Below, piece after piece: positions 16,293 to 23,729 of a DNA stretch of 61,665 bases. This DNA is from DASUZD01 sp036377055 (GTDB lineage: Bacteria; Actinomycetota; Thermoleophilia; Gaiellales; Gaiellaceae): assembly GCA_036377055.1 (NCBI GenBank), contig DASUZD010000007.1:1-61665 (forward strand), given 5' to 3'. Numbering within the stretch: the first letter of the stretch is position 1; each line of letters opens with the position of its first letter. A program made the translations under genes and the position numbers. The notes under the pieces were generated by a model. The model made no database searches, was not told the DNA's origin, and worked only from the letters and a program-made list of their open reading frames with translations.

Positions 16293-16300
16293 GGGGATGA
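16282..16300 (+). promoter_or_regulatory. C-run/G-run box, copy 2
   Basis: CCCCCCGGTAGGGGGATGA, identical over 19 bases to 13625-13643, placed 84 bp before the ATG of peptide B (87 bp in copy 1). It also contains the stop codon of the upstream DUF5317 gene. The identity and the constant spacing argue for a shared promoter or operator element. Confidence 0.5.
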
Positions 16301-16335
16301 CGCCGCCGGCGATCGCACCTACATCGAGGATGTCG

Positions 16336-16371
16336 TGTGCGTTTGCGGCGATGAAAAGGAGGTGACGCACA
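16336..16371 (+). promoter_or_regulatory. hairpin enclosing the ribosome binding site of peptide B
   Basis: The arms TGTGCGT (16336-16342) and ACGCACA (16365-16371) enclose AAAAGGAGGTG. The leader around it (ATCGAGGA, then CGTGTGCGTTTGCGGCGA) is shared with copy 1 apart from a 2-nt length difference in the T-run. The 3' arm again includes the first base of the ATG. Confidence 0.5.
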
Positions 16372-16469
16372 TGGTTCGCTGGCAAATCCGATACATCAGG
16401 GCAATGATCGCCCTCGGCGGCTTCGCAGCGCTGCTCGTCGACGCGGGCGCGGGGCTGCGCTGGAAGTAG
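16371..16469 (+). CDS. 32-residue membrane peptide B
   Basis: Paralogue of peptide A with the same length, beginning MVRWQIRYIR and ending GLRWK, with FAALLVDAGAG in the middle. All Arg and Trp positions are kept and changes are conservative (Val/Ile, Asn/Gln), which indicates selection on the peptide rather than only on the DNA. A perfect AAGGAGGTGA precedes the ATG. The second DUF5317 gene follows 60 bp downstream, so each DUF5317 gene is associated with one peptide. Function unknown. Confidence 0.7.
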   Translation: MVRWQIRYIRAMIALGGFAALLVDAGAGLRWK

Positions 16470-16529
16470 CACCCTGACGCTGAAGGGCCGGCCCTCGAGC
16501 TCCACCGGCCCTCTGCCGAAGTAGTAGAA

Positions 16530-17129
16530 ATGGTCCTCGTCTATCCGCTCGTCGTCGGCCTCCTCGTCGCGCCCCTGCTCGGCGGCGACCTGAGGAAGCT
16601 CGCCCAACTCAGGCTGCGCGGCGTCTCGCTCCTCTACCTCGCGCTCGGCCTCCAGCTCGTCGCGTTCCCCGTCGGCGCCCTTCCGGTGCGGGTGGGCGAC
16701 TCGACGGCCGTCGTCCTCTGGCTGCTGTCGTATGGATTGCTGGCCGTCGCGACGGTCTTGAACATCCGTCGCGCGGGCCTTCCGCTGATCGCAGCCGGCG
16801 TGGCCGCCAACGTGGCCGCGGTCGTCGCGAACGGAGGCCACATGCCCGTGCTCCCGGAGGCCATGCACGCGGCGGGCTACGCCTACGGGGTCCACTTCAA
16901 CAGCGCGGCGCTCGCGAGCCCGCATTTCGCGTGGCTTGTCGACCGCTGGGCCGCGCCTCGCTGGCTCCCGGGAGCGAACGTCTTCTCGCTCGGCGACGTG
17001 CTGATCGCGCTCGGCGGCCTACTCTTCCCGCTCGGCGCGACAGGCGTCTTACGGCGACTGCGGTTGCGCCTGCCTGGCTCCACGCGGCAGCCGGTGTTGC
17101 AGATCCTGGAGGCAAAGCGCGAGGCTTGA
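16530..17129 (+). CDS. DUF5317 membrane protein (copy 2)
   Basis: A 199-residue paralogue of the copy at 15717, with conserved LLVAPLLGGDLRKLAQLRLRG, VVANGGHMPVLPEAM, YGVHFNSAAL and GANVFSLGDVLIALGG. It has about five hydrophobic segments and an Arg-rich cytoplasmic end. It follows peptide B in a unit that repeats box, leader hairpin, peptide and DUF5317, but without an enzyme between. The ATG has no strong Shine-Dalgarno. The duplicate may provide a second output under the same signal. Confidence 0.7.
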   Translation: MVLVYPLVVGLLVAPLLGGDLRKLAQLRLRGVSLLYLALGLQLVAFPVGALPVRVGDSTAVVLWLLSYGLLAVATVLNIRRAGLPLIAAGVAANVAAVVANGGHMPVLPEAMHAAGYAYGVHFNSAALASPHFAWLVDRWAAPRWLPGANVFSLGDVLIALGGLLFPLGATGVLRRLRLRLPGSTRQPVLQILEAKREA

Positions 17130-17160
17130 CGCGCCGTCGCGTTCGGCTCACGCTCAACCC

Positions 17161-20100
17161 GTGGGCGGAGCGACGGCGTTGCGGTTCAACATCCTGGGGC
17201 CACTCGAGGCGCGGCGACTCGGCGACCCGGTCGACCTAGGCGGCGCGAAGCAGCGGGCGCTGCTCGCAGTGCTGCTCCTGAACGCGAACAAGGTCGTGCC
17301 CGTCGAGCGCTTGATCGACGATCTTTGGGGCGAGGAGCCGCCCGAGACGGCCGCGAACACGCTCCAGGTGTACGTGTCGCAGCTGCGCAAGCTGCTCGAG
17401 CCCGGCGTCTCCGCGGACGAACGCATGCTCCGAACGCAGCCGCCGGGCTACACGGCGGCGATCTCCGACGGGCAGCTCGATCTGACGACGTTCGAGAGGC
17501 TCCTCGTGGAGGGTCGCGAGGCGATGCTCGCCGACGAGCTCGAGCTCGCCGCGACGCAGCTGCGAGAGGCGCTGTCGCTCTGGCGCGGGCCTTGTCTGGT
17601 CGGGCTCCCGATTCACGGTGCGGCGGAGGCGGCGATCGCCCGCCTCGAGGAGCTTCGCCTCGCGGTGAGCGAGGACCTCGTCGTCGTCGAGCTCGGGCTC
17701 GGGCGCCACGCCGAGCTGGTGCCGGAGCTGGAGACGCTGATCGTCGAGCATCCGTATCGCGAGTCGCTGCGCGGTCACCTCATGTTGGCGCTCTATCGCT
17801 CGGGCCGGCAGGCCGACGCGCTCAACGCCTTTCGTGACGCGCGGGAGATCCTCGTCGAGGAGCTCGGGATCGATCCCAGCCGCGAGCTCCAGCGCCTCGA
17901 GCAGGCGATCCTCCAGCACGATCCGGCGCTCGACCTCGTCCCGCGGCCCTCGCGGAGCGCCGAGGAGACTCGGCGTCGGCGCGCTGTCGCCGCCGCCGCG
18001 CGCGGCGAAGCGGAGCGCCGGCGGACGGTTGCGGTCGCCGTCGTCGAGGTGCTGATCGGGTCGGACGACGGCGATGAGCTCGACCCCGAGCTGGTCTCCG
18101 GCGTCGCGTCGCGCGCCTTCGAGGTCCTCGCCGCCGGCGTCGAGCGGCACCACGGCATCGTCTACCGCGCGCTCGGGACGCGAGTCGTGGCGGTCTTCGG
18201 CGCTGCGGCCGTCCACGAGGACGACACGCTTCGCGCCGCGCGCGCGATCCTCGACGCCTCATCCGGGTTGACCGCGCTCGCCCTCGAGCTGGAGCGCGAG
18301 CTCGGCGTCCATCTGACGTTCCAGGCAGGCATCGAGAGCGGGACCGCGCTCGTGGGTCGCGACGACGCGGACGAGCTCGTCGTCACGGGAAACGTCCTCG
18401 CGAGCGCCGAGCACGTGTGTGCATCCGCGGCGGCCGGGGAGGTTCTGATCGGCAGCGCCGCGCAGTCGCTCCTGGCCGGCGCCAGCGAGGCGGAGGAGCG
18501 TGCGCCTTCCGGAGGACGCCCTCTGTGGCGGCTCCTCGAGGTCGACCGGGAAGCGTCGAGCGTGCGCCGTCACGATGCGTCGCTCGTCGGGCGCGAGGAC
18601 GAGGTCGCGGCGCTCAGGCGAGCGGTGGCGCGCGCGGCGAAGGAGCGGCGAGCGGTACTCGTCACCGTCCTCGGCGAGGCGGGGATCGGCAAGTCGCGGC
18701 TCGCGCTCGAAATGCGAAGGCAGAAGGACCCGGAGGTGAGAATGCTCTGGGGCGCCTGCCGGTCGTACGGCGAGGGAGTGACCTTCTCGCCGGTCGCGGA
18801 CGTCGTCGCCGAGCTCGTCGCCGACGAGGATCCGGAGGCGGCGATCGCGGCCCTCCTCGGCGACGACCCTGAGGCGGAGACGATCGCGAGCGTCGTCGCG
18901 GGCGCGATCGGCGCAGGCGAGGCCGTCGGCGCGACGGAGGACGTGTTCCGGGCGGTGCGGCGGCTGCTCCAGGTCGAGGCGCGCGAGCGGCCTCTGCTCG
19001 TGGTCTTCGACGATCTCCACTGGGCCGAGCCGACCTTCCTCGATCTGATCGAGCACGTCGCCGAGTGGTCGCAGGAGGCGCCGATCGTCCTGCTCTGCCT
19101 CGCGCGCCCGGAGCTCCTCGAGGAGCGGCCCTCCTGGGGCAGCGGCGCCGACGGGGCCGTGACGCTCACGCTCGAGCCGCTCTCGGAGGTCGACTCGAAG
19201 GCCCTGATCGACGAGTTCCTCGGCGACCAGGAGCTCGCGAGCGAGACGCGCGACCGCATCGCGTCGTTCGGCGGCGGCAATCCGTTCTTCGTCGAGCAGC
19301 TGCTCGCGTTGGCGGCCCAGGAGCCGCAGTTCGCGGCCCAGCTGTCCTCGCCGCCCACCGTCGAGGCGCTTCTCTCGGCGCGGCTCGACCGCCTGGCGTC
19401 CGAGGAGCGGACGGTGCTCGAGCACGCGTCCGTCGTCGGCGCGGAATTCGCCTTAGACGCCGTGTCGGCGCTGCTGTCGGAAGAGGTTCGAGAATCGGCG
19501 GCAAGAGCGCTCGATCGCCTCGCGGGAAAGCGGCTCGTCCGGCCGGTGGAAGAAATGATGCGGCACTCCGAGAGGTACGCGTTCACGCACGTCCTCATCC
19601 GGGAGACGGCGTACCAGTCGCTGCCGAAGCGCCGCCGCGCCGCCCTGCACGCGCAACTCGCGGAGTGGTTCGTCGACACGAGCCCGAACGGCGCTCCGGA
19701 GCTCGACGAGGTCGCCGGCTACCACCTGGAGCAGGCGTACCTCTACCGGCGCCAGCTTGGCCAGACCGGCGAGGCGGAGCGGGCACTGGCCGAGCAGGGA
19801 GCCGAGCGGCTGGCCGCCGCCGGCCGGCGCGCGTACGCGTTCGGCGACATCCCGGCTGCGGTCACGTTGCTGACCCGCGCCACGCGGCTGCTCGCGCCCG
19901 ATCATCCCGCCCGGCCCGAGACCCTGGCCGAGCTCGGCGAAGCGCTTCGAGATGCCGGCGAGCTCGACCTCGCGGAGTCGACCCTGAGCGAGGCGATCGA
20001 GGCGGCGACGCGGAGCGGCGATGCCGCCGCGGAGGCGCGCGCCGTCGCCGTTCGCTGGCAGGTGCGGCTTCAGATCGACCCGGACGTGTCGTTCGACGAG

Positions 20101-21045
20101 GCCGCGGACGCGATCGGCGCGACGATCGACCGGCTGATGGAGCTCGGGCACGAGCGTGGACTCGCGAAGGCATGGGTCTCGCTCGCCGAGGTTCCGTGGC
20201 TGCGAGGCCAGGCGGAGGCGAGCGAGCACGCGCTCGAACGCGGCCTCGCGTACGCACGCAGCTCCGGCGACACCCGCACGGAGGCACTGGCCCTGAACTC
20301 GCTCGTCGGAGTCGCGATGACGGGCCCGATGCCCGTCAAGGCAGCCATCGAGCGCTGCAACGAGGTCCTCGAGGAGACGCGGGCCGAGGGCCGCGTCGCC
20401 GCGTCGGCGCTTCGCGCGCTCGCCGGGCTCCACGCGATGGAGGGCCGCTTCGACGAGGCGTGGGCGTTCATGGAGCGCGATCGAGCGCTGCTGCGAGAGC
20501 TCGGCCTGAAGGTCGTAGCGTCGTCGTCGGCGGGCGTTGCCGGCTGGATCGGGCTCCTGGCCGGCGACCCCGTTCGCGCCGAGGCGGAGCTCCGCTGGGG
20601 CTATCAGATCCTCGACGAGATCGGCGATCGGAACGGCCTCGCCACAGTCGCCGCCATCCTCGCCGAGGCGACGGTGGCCCAGGGACAGGACGACGAGACA
20701 CTCGCGCTGACCGAGCTCAGCAGCGAGGCGGGGGCGCCCGAGGACATGGCGATCCAGGTCCAGTGGCGCGGCCCCCGCGCGAAGGCGCTCGCACGTCGCG
20801 GCGAGGTCGAGGCCGCCGAGCAGCTCGCGCAGGAGGCGGTCGCGCTCGCCGAACGAAGCGACTTCCTCGACCTGCGCGGCAATGCGCTGATGGACCTCTC
20901 CGAGGTGCTCTGGCTTCGGTCCCGGCCGGCGGACGCGGCGGCCGCGGCGGAGTCCGCCCTCGCTCTCTACCGACGGAAAGGAAACCGCGTTTCGGCTGCG
21001 CGCGCGCGTGCGGCCGTGAAGCGCGCGTCGCTCGCGCCGACGTAG
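17161..21045 (+). CDS. AfsR-like regulator: BTAD, cyclase-like, STAND ATPase and TPR
   Basis: A 1294-residue regulator. Residues 6-100 are an OmpR-type winged helix (LGPLEARR, then VYVSQLRKLLEP, PPGYTAAI), and 105-260 a bacterial transcriptional activator domain (REILVEELGIDPSRELQRLEQAIL). Residues about 285-450 look like a class III nucleotide cyclase fold but lack both metal-binding Asp positions (VEVLIG and ALGTRVVAVFG), so it is a pseudo-cyclase. A STAND ATPase follows with Walker A GEAGIGKS near 507 and VVFDDLHWAEPT near 615. TPR-like helices fill 840-1290. GTG 17161 lies 6 nt after a CACGCT element. It precedes the exporter by 24 bp. Such proteins bind direct heptamer repeats like those at 22538-22555. 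Confidence 0.85.
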   Translation: MGGATALRFNILGPLEARRLGDPVDLGGAKQRALLAVLLLNANKVVPVERLIDDLWGEEPPETAANTLQVYVSQLRKLLEPGVSADERMLRTQPPGYTAAISDGQLDLTTFERLLVEGREAMLADELELAATQLREALSLWRGPCLVGLPIHGAAEAAIARLEELRLAVSEDLVVVELGLGRHAELVPELETLIVEHPYRESLRGHLMLALYRSGRQADALNAFRDAREILVEELGIDPSRELQRLEQAILQHDPALDLVPRPSRSAEETRRRRAVAAAARGEAERRRTVAVAVVEVLIGSDDGDELDPELVSGVASRAFEVLAAGVERHHGIVYRALGTRVVAVFGAAAVHEDDTLRAARAILDASSGLTALALELERELGVHLTFQAGIESGTALVGRDDADELVVTGNVLASAEHVCASAAAGEVLIGSAAQSLLAGASEAEERAPSGGRPLWRLLEVDREASSVRRHDASLVGREDEVAALRRAVARAAKERRAVLVTVLGEAGIGKSRLALEMRRQKDPEVRMLWGACRSYGEGVTFSPVADVVAELVADEDPEAAIAALLGDDPEAETIASVVAGAIGAGEAVGATEDVFRAVRRLLQVEARERPLLVVFDDLHWAEPTFLDLIEHVAEWSQEAPIVLLCLARPELLEERPSWGSGADGAVTLTLEPLSEVDSKALIDEFLGDQELASETRDRIASFGGGNPFFVEQLLALAAQEPQFAAQLSSPPTVEALLSARLDRLASEERTVLEHASVVGAEFALDAVSALLSEEVRESAARALDRLAGKRLVRPVEEMMRHSERYAFTHVLIRETAYQSLPKRRRAALHAQLAEWFVDTSPNGAPELDEVAGYHLEQAYLYRRQLGQTGEAERALAEQGAERLAAAGRRAYAFGDIPAAVTLLTRATRLLAPDHPARPETLAELGEALRDAGELDLAESTLSEAIEAATRSGDAAAEARAVAVRWQVRLQIDPDVSFDEAADAIGATIDRLMELGHERGLAKAWVSLAEVPWLRGQAEASEHALERGLAYARSSGDTRTEALALNSLVGVAMTGPMPVKAAIERCNEVLEETRAEGRVAASALRALAGLHAMEGRFDEAWAFMERDRALLRELGLKVVASSSAGVAGWIGLLAGDPVRAEAELRWGYQILDEIGDRNGLATVAAILAEATVAQGQDDETLALTELSSEAGAPEDMAIQVQWRGPRAKALARRGEVEAAEQLAQEAVALAERSDFLDLRGNALMDLSEVLWLRSRPADAAAAAESALALYRRKGNRVSAARARAAVKRASLAPT

Positions 21046-21069
21046 GCTGTCCGGCGCCCCCGCCTCACG

Positions 21070-22353
21070 ATGTCAGTGTCCTCTCGGCCTCGGCGGCGGC
21101 GTGTGCCACAGCTCGGCATGTTGCGCGCGTTCGCGCACCGCGACTTCTCTCTCTACTGGATCGGGCTGATCGTCTCGCTGCTCGGCGACGGCATCTACAC
21201 GGTCGCGATCGCCTGGCAGGTCTACCACCTCTCGAACACGCCGTCCGCGCTCGCGTACGTCGGCGCCGCGTGGACGCTCCCGCAGCTCGCGAGCCTCCTC
21301 TTTGCGGGAGCGATCAGCGACCGCTTCGACCGCAGGCGCGTGATGATCATCGCGAACGCGACGAGCGGCGTCGCCGTCGGCGCAATTGCCGTCCTGGTCT
21401 TGAGCGGAGCGATCAAGCTCTGGCAGCTCTGGCTGCTCGTCGCCGTCCACGGCGTCGGCGTAGCGCTCTTCATCCCGGCGGCCGGGGCGCTCGTCCCCGA
21501 GATCGTCCCCGCCGACCTGCTGGTCGAGGCGAATGCGCTCCGCCAGTTCGTCCGCCCGCTGACGCTGCGCCTGGTCGGGCCCGCGCTCGGGGGTGTGCTC
21601 GTCGCGGTGCTCGGATCCGGCGAGGCGTTCCTCGTCGACGCGCTGTCGTTCTTCTTCGCGCTCGCCGCCACGGCCATGATCCGGGCACGAGTGCGTCCGC
21701 GCGATCTGTCGGCGGCTGCTTCGGTCGCCCGCGAGGTCGCCGACGGCATCCGATTCGTCGGCTCCCAGAGCTGGCTCTGGATCTCGCTCGCCGCGACCGC
21801 CGTCTGGCTGCTCGTCTACGTCGGCCCGCTCGAGGTGCTGCTCCCCTTCCTGGTCCGGAACAAGATCGACCCTGACGCTCGCGATCTCGGCCTCGTCTTC
21901 GCGGCCGGCGGCATCGGCGCGATGCTCTTCGCCTACGTCGTCGGGCAGAAGGGGCTCCCGCGACGCGCCCTCGTCTTCATGTACGCGGTGTGGGCGCTCT
22001 CGATGTTCGCGCTGGCGACGCTCGCCTTCGCCACCACGCTATGGGCGGCGATGCTGTCGAGCTTCTTCATCTTCGGCCTGATCAGCACCGGCGAGATCGT
22101 CTGGCAGACGATGTTGCAGCGGCGCGTCCCAAACGAGCTCCTCGGCCGAGTCGCGAGCGTCGACTGGTTCGTCTCGGCCGCGCTCGTGCCGGTCTCATTC
22201 GTGCTGACGGGACCAGTCGCCGCAGCTGTTGGCGCCTCCAAAACCGTCTTCGCCGCCGGGATCATCGCCGGAACGCTCATGGCGGCGCTGATTGCCGTGC
22301 CGGCGATCCGCGTCCCCGAACGCACGCCCGAGGCGGAGCCCGTCAGGCTCTAA
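21070..22353 (+). CDS. MFS exporter (enterobactin-exporter-like)
   Basis: A 427-residue major facilitator protein with about 11-12 hydrophobic segments. FRDFSLYW-like RDFSLYWIGLIVSLLGDGIY opens it, and the A-like motif GAISDRFDRRRVMI follows helix 2. It resembles the MFS_3 group of siderophore and drug exporters. It starts 24 bp after the AfsR-like gene, so the two are likely co-transcribed, and it converges on the twin small-peptide genes. Export of the neighbouring peptides or of a metabolite is possible but not shown. No ligand can be read from the sequence. Confidence 0.78.
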   Translation: MSVSSRPRRRRVPQLGMLRAFAHRDFSLYWIGLIVSLLGDGIYTVAIAWQVYHLSNTPSALAYVGAAWTLPQLASLLFAGAISDRFDRRRVMIIANATSGVAVGAIAVLVLSGAIKLWQLWLLVAVHGVGVALFIPAAGALVPEIVPADLLVEANALRQFVRPLTLRLVGPALGGVLVAVLGSGEAFLVDALSFFFALAATAMIRARVRPRDLSAAASVAREVADGIRFVGSQSWLWISLAATAVWLLVYVGPLEVLLPFLVRNKIDPDARDLGLVFAAGGIGAMLFAYVVGQKGLPRRALVFMYAVWALSMFALATLAFATTLWAAMLSSFFIFGLISTGEIVWQTMLQRRVPNELLGRVASVDWFVSAALVPVSFVLTGPVAAAVGASKTVFAAGIIAGTLMAALIAVPAIRVPERTPEAEPVRL

Positions 22354-22372
22354 AACGGCCCGGACCAGCAAA

Positions 22373-22399
22373 AGACCCGCGGCGCGAACACGCGGGTCT
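22373..22399 (-). terminator. terminator of peptide gene 1
   Basis: AGACCCGCG (22373-22381) and CGCGGGTCT (22391-22399) form a 9-bp stem. Read on the minus strand the stem is followed by TTTTGC, so it terminates the 22419 peptide gene; it also lies 20 bp after the convergent MFS stop. A nearly identical hairpin follows peptide 2. Confidence 0.65.
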
Positions 22400-22418
22400 C
22401 ATTGTCTGGCGTAATTTC

Positions 22419-22511
22419 TTAGCCGCCCCAGCTGGAGAACACGATCACCTTGCTCACCTCCCGAGGCTCCGGCGCAATCTGCTGAATGGTGTTCGCGGGC
22501 GTCTTCTTCAT
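22419..22511 (-). CDS. 30-residue peptide 1 (C-terminus SSWGG)
   Basis: A 30-residue peptide beginning MKKTPANTIQ and ending EVSKVIVFSSWGG, then TAA. The last 13 residues are identical to those of the peptide at 22700, while the first 17 differ. It has its own promoter with two heptamer repeats, a start codon and a terminator, so it is a complete gene. The lysine-containing start and Gly-Gly end could suit an exported or processed peptide. No known precursor family was recognised and no dedicated modifying enzyme is adjacent. It might be a signal, a RiPP precursor or a small toxin. Confidence 0.65.
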   Translation of the reverse strand: MKKTPANTIQQIAPEPREVSKVIVFSSWGG

Positions 22512-22523
22512 CTCGATGGCGCC

Positions 22524-22555
22524 ATGCTGGCAGGGTGCGCTGAAGAAACGCTGAA
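22524..22555 (-). promoter_or_regulatory. SARP/AfsR-style promoter of peptide 1
   Basis: On the minus strand two TTCAGCG heptamers (22555-22549 and 22544-22538) are spaced 11 bp start to start. The nearer one ends 8 bp before a -10-like CAGCAT (22529-22524). AfsR/SARP activators are known to use direct heptamers at an 11-bp period placed 8 bp upstream of the -10. The peptide ATG follows 12 nt after the -10. Confidence 0.65.
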
Positions 22556-22653
22556 GAGAGGGAAAGGCACCCCGGAACGGTCGAGGTGCACCTCGACTCG
22601 GGCGTTCTTGAAGGCGGCGGCGACGCAGCCGGTCCGAAGGGTCGGACAGCCAA

Positions 22654-22678
22654 AGACCCGCGCGCACAGCGCGGGTCT
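22654..22678 (-). terminator. terminator of peptide gene 2
   Basis: AGACCCGCGC (22654-22663) and GCGCGGGTCT (22669-22678) form a 10-bp stem with a 5-nt loop, 22 bp beyond the peptide 2 stop. The minus-strand T-run is short (TTTGG). It nearly repeats the terminator at 22373, so the whole gene was duplicated with its terminator. Confidence 0.6.
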
Positions 22679-22699
22679 CAGCTTTCCGTCATGTGGTTG

Positions 22700-22792
22700 C
22701 TAGCCGCCCCAGCTGGAGAACACGATCACCTTGCTCACCTCCTTGGGGCGGTCTGCCGCGACTCGTGCTGTTCTGTCGGCGGTCGTCGTCAT
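22700..22792 (-). CDS. 30-residue peptide 2 (C-terminus SSWGG)
   Basis: A 30-residue peptide beginning MTTTADRTAR and ending EVSKVIVFSSWGG, then TAG. The DNA coding for the shared end is identical to peptide 1 over roughly 40 bp, but the N-terminal halves have diverged, which is the opposite of a typical RiPP with conserved leader and variable core. The promoter and terminator are also conserved. It diverges from the toroid-fold protein gene at 22861. Product and role unknown; the same possibilities apply as for peptide 1. Confidence 0.65.
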   Translation of the reverse strand: MTTTADRTARVAADRPKEVSKVIVFSSWGG

Positions 22793-22804
22793 CTCGATGG
22801 CGCG

Positions 22805-22836
22805 ATGCTGGCAGTGCCCGCTGAAAGACCGCTGAA
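22805..22836 (-). promoter_or_regulatory. SARP/AfsR-style promoter of peptide 2
   Basis: Two TTCAGCG heptamers on the minus strand (22836-22830 and 22825-22819) at an 11-bp period, with an 8-bp gap to CAGCAT (22810-22805). Arrangement, heptamer and -10 are identical to those before peptide 1, although the bases between the heptamers differ. Confidence 0.65.
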
Positions 22837-22860
22837 GACGGCTCAGTACGATGGGCGGCG

Positions 22861-23727
22861 GTGACCGATCCCGACGTCGACGGCGCCGCTCGGTTTCTCG
22901 CCGGGAACGCGCGGGTGCTCGACCGCCGCCGCTTCGAGCGGCTCTTCTGGGGTGGAGACGCGCGGCCGGTCCGCGACGCCGTCGCCGCGTTTCGCAACCC
23001 CGACGGCGGCTTCGGGCACGCGCTCGAGCCCGACGGCCGAACCCCGGCGAGCCAGCCGGCCGCGATCGCGATGGCTCTGGCCACGCTCGACGAGGCCGAC
23101 GCGTGGGACGAGGAGCTCGTCGCCGGCGCCTGCGAATGGCTCGCCGCCAACGCACCGGAGGAGGGCGGCGCGACGTTCGTCGAGCCATCGGTCGAGGGCT
23201 GGCCGCACGCGCCGTGGTGGGAGCCGGAGGAGGGTCGGCCGGCGTCGCTCCTCACGACCGGGCTGATTGCCGGAACGCTGCACGCCCGCCACGTCGACCA
23301 TCCGTGGCTCGACCGCGCGACGGACCTGCTCTGGCGGCGGATCGAGGGGCTCGACGAGGCGGGGCCGTACGCCGTTCGCGGCCTGCTGCACTTCCTCCAG
23401 CACGTTCCCGATCGCGACCACGCCGAGCACGCGTTCGGGCGCGTCGAGGCGCTCCTCCTCGACGGTGACCTCGTCGCGCTCGATCCCGAAGCAGAAGGCG
23501 AGGTCCGCACGCCGCTCGACTTCGCGCCGAACCGGGACTCGATCGCGCGCCGGCTCTTCGACCAGCCGACGATCGAGGCGCACCTCGACCACCTCGCCGG
23601 CGGTCAAGGGGAGGACGGCGGCTGGAGCTTCAACTGGTCCGCCTGGTCGCCTGTCGCGACGAGCGAGTGGCGCGGCTCGATCACCGTGGACGCTCTCCGC
23701 GTGCTCCGCGCCAACGGGCGTCTCTGA
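22861..23727 (+). CDS. alpha/alpha-toroid (prenyltransferase/terpene-cyclase-like) protein
   Basis: A 288-residue protein with repeats of the squalene-cyclase/prenyltransferase toroid type: FRNPDGGFGHALEPD near residue 45 and GGQGEDGGWSFNWSAW near 250, separated by helical repeats. No DxDD catalytic motif of class II cyclases is visible, so it may be a binding or lyase-like toroid. GTG 22861 lies 8 nt after a TACGAT -10 element. It shares a short intergenic region with the divergent peptide 2 gene. The phosphopantetheinyl transferase follows 2 bp after its stop. Function unknown. Confidence 0.5.
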   Translation: MTDPDVDGAARFLAGNARVLDRRRFERLFWGGDARPVRDAVAAFRNPDGGFGHALEPDGRTPASQPAAIAMALATLDEADAWDEELVAGACEWLAANAPEEGGATFVEPSVEGWPHAPWWEPEEGRPASLLTTGLIAGTLHARHVDHPWLDRATDLLWRRIEGLDEAGPYAVRGLLHFLQHVPDRDHAEHAFGRVEALLLDGDLVALDPEAEGEVRTPLDFAPNRDSIARRLFDQPTIEAHLDHLAGGQGEDGGWSFNWSAWSPVATSEWRGSITVDALRVLRANGRL

Positions 23728-23729
23728 GG

